DNA of 64,000 nucleotides from Flavobacterium cellulosilyticum. GTDB taxonomy: Bacteria > Bacteroidota > Bacteroidia > Flavobacteriales > Flavobacteriaceae. How positions within the stretch are numbered: position 1 is the first letter of the stretch; each line of letters opens with the position of its first letter. Below are positions 52,026 through 59,490 of the stretch, piece after piece. The stretch spans positions 1-64,000 of the forward strand of contig NZ_SMFK01000007.1 of NCBI RefSeq assembly GCF_004349355.1, in the 5' to 3' direction. Under the pieces are notes generated by a model. That model was given only the letters and a program-made list of their open reading frames with translations, did not search any database and was not told where the DNA came from. The translations under genes and the position numbers were made by a program.

Positions 52026-52033
52026 CAAAAGTA
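52026..52033 (-). promoter_or_regulatory. -7 element of valS
   Basis: Minus-strand TACTTTTG matches TAnnTTTG, about 145 bases upstream of valS. Confidence 0.35.
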
Positions 52034-52073
52034 AATAATTAAGTACAGTATAAAAAGAGAAATAAATAATTGT

Positions 52074-52103
52074 ACACTTAATTAAAAGAAGTATTTTTAC
52101 TAA
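52074..52103 (+). promoter_or_regulatory. Promoter of the DUF1573 gene
   Basis: TTG, then about 19 bases, then TATTTTTA, one base off TAnnTTTG, with good spacing and about 30 bases before the ATG. Confidence 0.45.
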
Positions 52104-52126
52104 CCCTAAATTTAAAAAACATACAA

Positions 52127-52516
52127 ATGAAAAACATTACTCTCATTATAGCAATTTTATTAATCAGTAGTTTTGGTTTTGCACAATCTGGTGCTAAAAT
52201 TGAGTTTAAGGCAAAAGACAATACTATAGATTATGGAACCATAACTAAAAATGGTGATTCTGGTATTCGTATCTTTGAATTCACCAATACTGGAAACGCT
52301 TCTTTAATTATATCTAATGTACTTTCTACATCAGGATTTACGATTCAATCCAAACCATCAGAACCAATTTTACCAGGAAAAAGTGATAAAATTGTCATCA
52401 AATACAATTTGACAGAGGGTCCAATTAGAAAAACGATTACGGTAGAATCGAATGCTGTAAATTATGACAATGGAAGAATTCCACTTAAAATAAAAGGAGA
52501 AGTGATAGCTGATTAA
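52127..52516 (+). CDS. DUF1573 exported protein
   Basis: 129 residues. The signal peptide (ITLIIAILLISSFGFAQ, cleavage near 19) exports it. The rest is one DUF1573 immunoglobulin-like domain: TIDYGTITKNGDSGIRIFEF, TNTGNASLIISNVLSTSGF, KIVIKYNLTEGPIRKTITV. Such domains are common in Bacteroidota and are thought to be cell-envelope adhesion or assembly modules. It is followed 17 bases later by a small lipoprotein gene, probably co-transcribed. Confidence 0.9.
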   Translation: MKNITLIIAILLISSFGFAQSGAKIEFKAKDNTIDYGTITKNGDSGIRIFEFTNTGNASLIISNVLSTSGFTIQSKPSEPILPGKSDKIVIKYNLTEGPIRKTITVESNAVNYDNGRIPLKIKGEVIAD

Positions 52517-52533
52517 TTATTAAAAAATAGGTT

Positions 52534-52950
52534 ATGAAAATACTAATTTACTTTAAAGGTATTGGATTACTGTTTTTACTGCTAATTTTAACTTCTTGTA
52601 CGGATCAAAACGACTCCAATAATGAAGGCAACAGTCTATCAGCAACTTGGGTTTGGGTTTCATCATCTGGAGGAATTGCTGGGGTTACCAATACACCAAA
52701 ATCTACTGGTAATTCGATAGAATTAATAATGACAAGTGACTTTAATTATACTATTTACACCAATGGAAGTATAACAAGTCAAGGAACTTATAAAATGAGC
52801 ACTCAAAAATGCATTCACGACAATACAATTAAGAACAGCCTTATTTTTTCTAACAATACCGAAATGACGATCGAGAAAATAAATCCTATAAATATATTGT
52901 TATCAGATGATTATTATGACGGGTTTGACAATTTGTATACTAGAAAATAA
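52534..52950 (+). CDS. Small lipoprotein, lipocalin-like
   Basis: 138 residues. Lipoprotein signal (GIGLLFLLLILTSC, Cys22). The mature part, with LSATWVWVSSSGGIAGVTNT, then NYTIYTNGSITSQGTYKMST and a short C-terminus, follows the WxWxxSxGG pattern of lipocalin-like lipoproteins found in Flavobacteriia. No ligand known. It is the last gene of a two-gene unit with DUF1573 and ends at a terminator shared with the protease gene. Confidence 0.75.
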   Translation: MKILIYFKGIGLLFLLLILTSCTDQNDSNNEGNSLSATWVWVSSSGGIAGVTNTPKSTGNSIELIMTSDFNYTIYTNGSITSQGTYKMSTQKCIHDNTIKNSLIFSNNTEMTIEKINPINILLSDDYYDGFDNLYTRK

Positions 52951-52964
52951 CAACTCAAATATTA

Positions 52965-53004
52965 ATATCGCTTCATGAAGAATTTCAAGAAGCGATATCT
53001 TTTT
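52965..53004. terminator. Terminator between converging genes
   Basis: ATATCGCTTC / GAAGCGATAT stem followed by CTTTTTAT. It overlaps the stop of the minus-strand protease by two bases. Confidence 0.75.
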
Positions 53005-54328
53005 ATAAAACATTAAACAATTTAAATTTTATAATCAAAATCTGATTGTCTCTTTCAACTTCAAATGTCATCCATTTTTCTTCATCAGGTTTTAGAAAAG
53101 ACTGAATTTCTTGTAAAGTAAATCTATAGGTTTTCAATTTATTAATACTAATTATTATATCTCCTTTTTGTAAACCACTAAGATCTGCTGTAGAACCTTT
53201 TCTTACATTTGAGATTTCATAAATTGGTTTTAAAACAAATTTATATTTGAAATTATTTGTAATATTACTACTACTCGGGTCATAAGAAACTCCAGATATT
53301 GGTGTTTCAAGCGAAACCGTTTCCTTTACCCACTGTAAGTCATTATGTTGTACTTCTATACCACTTTTGTTATAATGAAACGGGTCTTTGAAATTTAGAT
53401 TTTTCTTTAAAAACAAATTACCGTTACTATAATCTAAAACAATATTAAATCTTTTCAAAATTTCTGAACCAACAGAACCAGCGCGATCCTGAACCATTTT
53501 TACACTCTTTATTGAACTGGAGTCTGGAAAAGCAGCAATTGGGCCTTGAAATTGAAATTTTGAAATTGAAAAATCTTTAATTTTGGCTCTTTTTCCTTCG
53601 ACATCTCCGCTAAACCCTTTTCCTAAATAATCTTGAAAATTTTTCTCAGGAATTGTGACTCCAATGAAATCATTTTCGAAAAGCCAAATCGCATCACCAT
53701 TGCCAATATCTATCAATAATTTCAAAGGAATCTTGATAGAATCAATAGTCACATCACAAAAAACATAAGGTTTTGAACGTTCTATAGTTATTGGTAATCT
53801 CTCGTATTTTTTATCAATTTTTCGATTAATTTTTTTATTGCTTTTATAAACTGATATCTTTTTTTTTCGATAATTTATATCAACTAAATTGTTTTTCAAA
53901 AATGAATATCCAATAATTCCATTCACTGGAATCCCAATATGTGAGGAAATATTAAAACTTTGGTCTAAGACTACATACAACAAATGGTCAGTTGATTTCA
54001 AACCATTTATTTCTAAAGTATTATTGGTTGATTTCAACCCTTCAACAGAAGATTCGCTACCCAAACCTCTTAATGTAATTTTTTCAACATTAAAAAAGCG
54101 CACTTCTGTATTATCTCCCAAACTAAATAGAATCGTTTCTTCCACACCTGAATCCAATAAAAAATTCAACTCAATGCCATTGACTTTTAAAGGAATAAAT
54201 ATTAAATTATTAATGAATTTAAATGGAATGACTACTTTCTCGATCTCTTTTTCAAACTGAAACCCTTCTTGACCTAAACTAGGCAAGGTGACAAGAAAGA
54301 GAAAAAGTAAAATAAGTTTTAGTTTCAT
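53003..54328 (-). CDS. Retropepsin-like aspartyl protease with PDZ domain
   Basis: 441 residues, exported by a signal peptide (KLILLFLFLVTLPSLGQ). Two retropepsin-like halves are seen: IPLKVNGIELNFLLDSGVEE with Asp59 in the D-S-G motif, and a second, diverged half (about residues 195-215) where the site reads LLIDIGNGD. The C-terminal PDZ domain (about 355-440) has VRKGSTADLSGLQKGDIIIS. The two halves plus PDZ layout is typical of periplasmic gag-like/clan AA proteases in Bacteroidota. The second motif lacks the small residue after Asp-Ile-Gly, so activity is uncertain. Confidence 0.85.
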   Translation of the reverse strand: MKLKLILLFLFLVTLPSLGQEGFQFEKEIEKVVIPFKFINNLIFIPLKVNGIELNFLLDSGVEETILFSLGDNTEVRFFNVEKITLRGLGSESSVEGLKSTNNTLEINGLKSTDHLLYVVLDQSFNISSHIGIPVNGIIGYSFLKNNLVDINYRKKKISVYKSNKKINRKIDKKYERLPITIERSKPYVFCDVTIDSIKIPLKLLIDIGNGDAIWLFENDFIGVTIPEKNFQDYLGKGFSGDVEGKRAKIKDFSISKFQFQGPIAAFPDSSSIKSVKMVQDRAGSVGSEILKRFNIVLDYSNGNLFLKKNLNFKDPFHYNKSGIEVQHNDLQWVKETVSLETPISGVSYDPSSSNITNNFKYKFVLKPIYEISNVRKGSTADLSGLQKGDIIISINKLKTYRFTLQEIQSFLKPDEEKWMTFEVERDNQILIIKFKLFNVL

Positions 54329-54454
54329 TGAAAATAGATTGGATTAAAGTTAATTAAAAATCAAGGATTACACTATATTTATGCTACAAATAAGAGTATT
54401 GAAGCTAAAAAATTCGAAAAAAAATCGCAAATTTGCATTTCAATAAATAATATT

Positions 54455-55651
54455 ATGCCAAACATTTCTATCAGAGGTAGAAGAATGCCTGAATCACCAA
54501 TTCGAAAATTGGCTCCATTTGCCGATATAGCACTCAGTAAAGGCCTAAAAGTATACCACTTAAACATAGGTCAACCTGATATAAAAAGCCCAAAAATCGC
54601 CATTGACGCGATAAAAAATATTGATTTAGATATCATTGAATATGGTCCATCAGCAGGTTATGAAAGTTACCGAAAAAAACTGGCACAGTTTTATGTAGAT
54701 CAAGACATTGCTATCAGCTTTGAAGATATCATGATTACTACTGGAGGCTCTGAAGCTTTGCTATTCGCATTAGGAAGTATAATGGATCCGGAGGATGAAA
54801 TTATTATCCCTGAACCTTTTTATGCTAATTACCATGCCTTTTCAGAAGAATCAAGTGCTACGGTTGTTGCTGTAAGTACAACAATTGAAAATGGTTTTGC
54901 TTTACCTTCAATTGAGGTTATTGAAAAAGCCATAACGCCTAGAACAAAAGCAATATTAATTTGTAACCCAAGCAATCCAACTGGTAATTTATATTCTGAA
55001 ACTGAAATAAGACAACTAGGTGATTTGGTTAAAAAATATGATTTGTTTTTAATCTCTGACGAAGTTTACCGTAAATTCATTTATGATGGCGATCCTTTTT
55101 TCTCTGTAATGAACTTAGAAGGAAAAGAGCAAAATGTTATCATGATTGACTCTGTATCTAAAAGATACAGTATGTGTGGCGCGCGAATTGGATGTATGGT
55201 TACCCAAAACAAAGACGTAATTGCCACAGCGATGAAATTTGCACAAGCTCGATTATGCCCTCCAACTATTGAACAAATTGCTTGCGAAGCGGCAATAGAT
55301 ACTCCTCAAAGTTATTTTGATGAAGTAATCGAGGAATACAAAGAAAGAAGAGACACTTTAATCAATGAACTACTTAAAATCGAAGGAGTTGTTGTCAATA
55401 AGCCAAAGGCTGCCTTTTATTGTATTGTTCAATTGCCAGTAGATAACACTGAAGATTTTGCTCGATGGTTACTTGACAGTTACGAATTAGATGGCGAAAC
55501 TGTAATGGTAGCACCTGCTGCAGGATTCTACTCGACACCAGGCATGGGACTAAATCAAGTTCGAATTGCTTATGTTTTGAAAAAAGAAGATTTAATCAAA
55601 GCAGTTCACATTTTAAAAGAAGCCATATTAGTTTATAATGCTAAAAAATAA
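54455..55651 (+). CDS. Class I/II PLP aminotransferase (aspartate-type)
   Basis: A 398-residue PLP-dependent transaminase, probably cytoplasmic. The cofactor Lys lies in DSVSKRYSMCGARIGCM (near 235). ICNPSNPTGNL near 172 binds the cofactor ring, and the last part has RIAYVL with the substrate Arg. The N-terminal helix RMPESPIRKLAPFADIA is characteristic of the aspartate/aromatic group in Bacteroidota. The exact amino donor cannot be read from sequence. It is followed, after 113 bases, by folE and stands between core metabolic genes. Confidence 0.92.
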   Translation: MPNISIRGRRMPESPIRKLAPFADIALSKGLKVYHLNIGQPDIKSPKIAIDAIKNIDLDIIEYGPSAGYESYRKKLAQFYVDQDIAISFEDIMITTGGSEALLFALGSIMDPEDEIIIPEPFYANYHAFSEESSATVVAVSTTIENGFALPSIEVIEKAITPRTKAILICNPSNPTGNLYSETEIRQLGDLVKKYDLFLISDEVYRKFIYDGDPFFSVMNLEGKEQNVIMIDSVSKRYSMCGARIGCMVTQNKDVIATAMKFAQARLCPPTIEQIACEAAIDTPQSYFDEVIEEYKERRDTLINELLKIEGVVVNKPKAAFYCIVQLPVDNTEDFARWLLDSYELDGETVMVAPAAGFYSTPGMGLNQVRIAYVLKKEDLIKAVHILKEAILVYNAKK

Positions 55652-55732
55652 TCTTGTTTTATAAGGATTTTAGTCCTAAAACACATAAAATTAAATAGTA
55701 AAAGCCATAGAAATTCTTAGGCTTTTATTATT

Positions 55733-55740
55733 TATATTTG
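55733..55740 (+). promoter_or_regulatory. -7 promoter element of folE
   Basis: TATATTTG is a full TAnnTTTG match, 37 bases before the folE ATG at 55777. Confidence 0.5.
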
Positions 55741-55776
55741 CTACTTAATTTATTTCACATATAATTGACCCTTTTA

Positions 55777-56448
55777 ATGATAAATAACGAAGAATTTCAG
55801 GACGAAATAGGAAACGATCATTTAAGTTCATCTGCAAAAAACCCAATAAGAGATGATGCTTTTGATATTACTGATGAAGTAAAAATCGAAAAAATAAAAA
55901 AAGATGTAGAAAGCATCCTTTTAACTCTTGGGATGGATTTAACCGATGATAGCCTAAAAGGAACACCTAATCGTGTTGCAAAAATGTTTGTAAAAGAAAT
56001 TTTCGGTGGACTTAATCCTACCAAAAAACCAAACGCTTCTACATTCGAAAATGAATACAAATACGGGGAAATGCTTGTCGAAAAAAACATTACTCTTTAT
56101 TCAACATGCGAACACCATTTACTTCCCATAATTGGTAGAGCTCACGTTGCTTATATCTCGAATGGCCGAGTTATTGGACTTTCAAAAATTAATAGAATTG
56201 TTGAATTTTATGCCAAAAGGCCTCAAGTACAAGAGCGTTTAACTATGCAAATTGTTCAAGAACTACAACTTGCATTAGGAACTGAAGATGTTGCTTGTAT
56301 AATTGACGCCAAACATCTTTGTGTTAATTCAAGAGGAATTAGAGACATCGAAAGCAGTACAGTTACTTCGGAATTTGGTGGTAAATTTAAAAATGAGCAA
56401 ACACGAAGAGAATTGTTGGATTATATAAAATTGGAAACTAAATTTTAG
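55777..56448 (+). CDS. folE: GTP cyclohydrolase I
   Basis: It converts GTP to 7,8-dihydroneopterin triphosphate, the first step of folate and biopterin synthesis. 223 residues from ATG at 55777; the TTG at 55765 is less likely. Zn ligands are visible: Cys and His in STCEHHLLPI (near 110) and the Cys in HLCVNSRGIRD. Other landmarks are GRAHVAYISNGRVIGLSKI and VQERLTMQI. The N-terminal 35 residues are acidic and not conserved. It lies just upstream of cysS, with a repeat-containing spacer. Confidence 0.97.
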   Translation: MINNEEFQDEIGNDHLSSSAKNPIRDDAFDITDEVKIEKIKKDVESILLTLGMDLTDDSLKGTPNRVAKMFVKEIFGGLNPTKKPNASTFENEYKYGEMLVEKNITLYSTCEHHLLPIIGRAHVAYISNGRVIGLSKINRIVEFYAKRPQVQERLTMQIVQELQLALGTEDVACIIDAKHLCVNSRGIRDIESSTVTSEFGGKFKNEQTRRELLDYIKLETKF

Positions 56449-56554
56449 TTTTGCTTAACTGGTTATTTGCTTAACTGGTTAAACACGTTAAAGAGAAACC
56501 ATTACAACACATTAAACGATTAATCATTTAACCGATTAAACCAAAAAAACGACA
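56449..56554. repeat. Extragenic repeat between folE and cysS
   Basis: A tandem TTGCTTAACTGGTT (two copies) is followed by AACCATTACAACACATTAAAC and AACCGATTAAACC. The same words occur upstream of valS (51940). Function unknown. Confidence 0.55.
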
Positions 56555-58036
56555 ATGCCTTTATATAAATCCCAAACATTAAAAATATACAATTCTCTTT
56601 CTGGAGAAAAAGAAATTTTCTCACCAATAAACGAAGGAAATATAGGAATGTATGTTTGTGGTCCTACAGTATATAGTAATGTTCACCTAGGAAATGTAAG
56701 GACTTTCATGTCGTTTGATGTGATTTTTAGGTATTTTTTACATCTTGGATACAAAACACGATATGTTCGAAACATTACTGATGTAGGTCATATTGTGGAT
56801 GATGTGGATGATGGAGAAGATAAAATTGCTAAAAAAGCTCGAATTGAGCAATTAGAACCTATGGAAGTGGTACAACAATACACTGTTGACTTTCATGACA
56901 TTCTAAGTTTATTCAACTTTTTACCTCCTAGTATAGAGCCTACCGCAACTGGCCATATCATTGAGCAAATCGAAATAGTCAAAAATATTATGGACAATGG
57001 ATTTGCTTACGAAGTAAATGGCTCCGTTTATTTTGATGTAATAAAATACAACAAAACCAATAATTACGGGATTTTAAGTGGACGAAATATCGAAGATATG
57101 TTGTCGAACACTAGAGATTTAGATGGACAAAGTGATAAAAAAAATGCACAAGATTTCGCTCTTTGGAAAAAAGCTGAACCGCAACACATCATGCGTTGGC
57201 CTTCGCCTTGGAGTGATGGTTTTCCGGGTTGGCATTTAGAATGTACTGCGATGAGTACTAAATATTTGGGCAATCATTTTGACATACATGGTGGCGGAAT
57301 GGATTTAAAATTCCCACATCACGAGTGTGAAATTGCACAAAATGAAGCTTGTACCGGTCATACGCCTGTAAATTATTGGATGCACGCTAATATGCTGACG
57401 CTAAATGGAAAGAAAATGGCCAAGTCAACAGGAAACAACATTTTACCAAGAGAAATTCTAACAGGTGAAAATCCAAATTTAAGTAAAGCCTTCTCACCGA
57501 GTGTCGCTCGATTTTTCATACTTCAAGCGCATTACAGAAGCAATCTTGATTTTACTAACGATGCTATTCTTGCTGCCGAAAAAGGATTCTATAGATTAAT
57601 GGAAGCCGTTGATGGATTAGCAACGATTAGCGCAACTACTAATTCGAGTATTGATATTTCAAGCTGGAAACAAAATTGTTATGACGCTATGAATGACGAC
57701 TTTAACAGTCCCATTTTAATCGCACAATTATTTGAAGGTGTACGCTTTATCAATTTATTAAAAGACAATTCAGCAACCCTAAATTCTGAAGACTTAAAGA
57801 CATTCAAAGAAGCAATACATTCTTTTGTCTTTGATGTTTTAGGTTTAAAAGATGAAAAAGCTGTTGGAAACAATAACATAAAACTTGAAGGCGTTGTAAA
57901 TATGCTAATCGGAATGCGAAATGAAGCGAGATCCAATAAGGACTTTGCGATGTCTGACCAAATTAGAGATCAATTGATTGTATTAGGGATTCAACTAAAA
58001 GATGGTAAAGAAGGAACTACATTTAGTGTTCAGTAA
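56555..58036 (+). CDS. cysS: Cysteinyl-tRNA synthetase
   Basis: It charges tRNA-Cys. 493 residues, the normal size for class I CysRS. The HIGH-equivalent is HLGN in [19 protein letters not shown], and KMSKS reads KMAKS near 286 in [13 protein letters not shown]. Zn ligands include the conserved Cys in CGPT and the CEIAQ..H..C cluster in [17 protein letters not shown]. The ATG at 56555 follows the spacer repeat. It is the first of a core gene pair with yidD downstream. Confidence 0.97.
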   Translation: MPLYKSQTLKIYNSLSGEKEIFSPINEGNIGMYVCGPTVYSNVHLGNVRTFMSFDVIFRYFLHLGYKTRYVRNITDVGHIVDDVDDGEDKIAKKARIEQLEPMEVVQQYTVDFHDILSLFNFLPPSIEPTATGHIIEQIEIVKNIMDNGFAYEVNGSVYFDVIKYNKTNNYGILSGRNIEDMLSNTRDLDGQSDKKNAQDFALWKKAEPQHIMRWPSPWSDGFPGWHLECTAMSTKYLGNHFDIHGGGMDLKFPHHECEIAQNEACTGHTPVNYWMHANMLTLNGKKMAKSTGNNILPREILTGENPNLSKAFSPSVARFFILQAHYRSNLDFTNDAILAAEKGFYRLMEAVDGLATISATTNSSIDISSWKQNCYDAMNDDFNSPILIAQLFEGVRFINLLKDNSATLNSEDLKTFKEAIHSFVFDVLGLKDEKAVGNNNIKLEGVVNMLIGMRNEARSNKDFAMSDQIRDQLIVLGIQLKDGKEGTTFSVQ

Positions 58037-58171
58037 ACAGGTTTCAGACAGTAGAAAGCAGAAAAAAGTTTTCAGTAGTAGTTAAAAGTGTGTAACATCA
58101 AACTGAAACATGAAGTCTGAATCCTGAAATCTGGGAACTTGATTCTATTATCTTTATACTTTAAAAAAAAT
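58037..58171. repeat. Extragenic repeat-like spacer before yidD
   Basis: Words such as AGTAGAAAGCAGAAAAAAGT and GAAACATGAAGTCTGAATCC belong to a common flavobacterial spacer type. No gene. Confidence 0.35.
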
Positions 58172-58420
58172 ATGTTAAATAAAATCCTCATATTTCCCTT
58201 TATTCTATTAGTTCGTTTTTACCAAAATGCTATTTCACCATTTACACCCTCAGCTTGTAGATTTGAACCTACTTGTTCCACTTACATGATTGAAGCCTTA
58301 CAAACTCATGGATTACTGTATGGAGGCTTTTTAGGATTGAAGCGTATTTTAAGTTGTAATCCATGGGGGAAAACAGGTTATGATCCAGTTCCTCCTAAGA
58401 AATGCGAACATAAACATTGA
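58172..58420 (+). CDS. yidD: Membrane protein insertion efficiency factor YidD
   Basis: A small protein of 82 residues that assists YidC-dependent membrane protein insertion. The ATG at 58172 is chosen because the longer frame has no conserved N-terminus. Motifs are complete: [20 protein letters not shown], then STYMIEAL and [18 protein letters not shown]. The N-terminus is hydrophobic ([10 protein letters not shown]). It lies between cysS and lgt, apart from secDF, its functional relative at the end of the window. Confidence 0.95.
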   Translation: MLNKILIFPFILLVRFYQNAISPFTPSACRFEPTCSTYMIEALQTHGLLYGGFLGLKRILSCNPWGKTGYDPVPPKKCEHKH

Positions 58421-58475
58421 TCAAAACAATCATATTCAAAACAAATAAATGTATTTTTACAGTAAATAAAAAACA

Positions 58476-59429
58476 ATGACACACGCATTAAACATAGTAT
58501 GGAACCCATCTGAAGGCATTGATTTAGGTTTTTTTATAATCCGATATTACAGCCTAATGTTTGTAATCGCTTTTGGATTAGGATGGTACATTATGAAAAA
58601 CATTTTCGACCGCGAAAACGAATCGATAGAAAAATTAGACTCCTTATTTATTTGGACCGTTTTATCTACATTAATTGGCGCAAGATTAGGGGATGTTTTC
58701 TTCTATGATTGGGAATACTACCGAAATCATCTAGTAGAAATCCTACTTCCTATAAGAGAAAATCCCAATGCCTCACTTTTTTATTTTATAAATGGTTGGG
58801 AATTTACTGGTTTTCGAGGTCTTGCAAGTCACGGAGCTGCAATAGCTATTATATTCACTATGTATTTTTATAGCAAAACAATACTCAAAAGACCTCAAAT
58901 GTGGATTTTAGACCGAATAGTAATTCCAGTAGCTAGTGGCGCTATTTTTGTACGTTTGGGTAATTTTTTTAATTCTGAAATAATTGGAAAGGAAACGAAT
59001 TCTTCTTTCGGAATAAAATTCATTAGAGACTATTACAGTCCAAATGATGCCGTACACGCAACACATTTAGCGACTCCAAAAGAAGCTTATTTTGCCATTG
59101 CAAATAATCCTCAATTTGCTGGATTATTACAACAGGTACCTGCAAAACAACCTGCACAATTATATGAAGCTTTCTGCTATATTTTTGTATTTGCAGTTTT
59201 ATTTTACTTGTATTGGAAAACAGATGCTAGAGAAAAATCCGGTTATTTATTTGGAATGTTTTTAGTACTTTTATTTGTTGTGAGATTCATTGTAGAGTTT
59301 GTTAAAGAAAGTCAAGGAGGTTTTGAAAGTGCATTAGGGCTATTCTCAACGGGACAATGGTTAAGTATTCCCTTTATATTAATTGGATTGTATTTTGTTT
59401 TTACAGCTGAAAAGCCTGTTCATATTTAA
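58476..59429 (+). CDS. lgt: Prolipoprotein diacylglyceryl transferase
   Basis: It transfers diacylglycerol to the lipobox Cys of prolipoproteins, the first step of lipoprotein maturation, in the inner membrane. 317 residues with seven helices. Conserved pieces include RYYSLMFVIAFGLGWYIM, RGLASHGAAIAI, VRLGNFFNSEIIGKET (the Arg-Gly-Asn motif) and QPAQLYEAF. It serves the many lipoproteins seen in this window. It starts 55 bases after yidD and ends at a strong terminator. Confidence 0.96.
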   Translation: MTHALNIVWNPSEGIDLGFFIIRYYSLMFVIAFGLGWYIMKNIFDRENESIEKLDSLFIWTVLSTLIGARLGDVFFYDWEYYRNHLVEILLPIRENPNASLFYFINGWEFTGFRGLASHGAAIAIIFTMYFYSKTILKRPQMWILDRIVIPVASGAIFVRLGNFFNSEIIGKETNSSFGIKFIRDYYSPNDAVHATHLATPKEAYFAIANNPQFAGLLQQVPAKQPAQLYEAFCYIFVFAVLFYLYWKTDAREKSGYLFGMFLVLLFVVRFIVEFVKESQGGFESALGLFSTGQWLSIPFILIGLYFVFTAEKPVHI

Positions 59430-59455
59430 TTCTCAAAAGACTATTAAAACTATAA

Positions 59456-59490
59456 ACAAAGCCCCGCAATTTCGGGGCTTTGTTCTTTTT
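59456..59490. terminator. Bidirectional terminator
   Basis: ACAAAGCCCCG / CGGGGCTTTGT stem followed by TTCTTTTTAT, between lgt and the converging repeat protein gene. Confidence 0.9.
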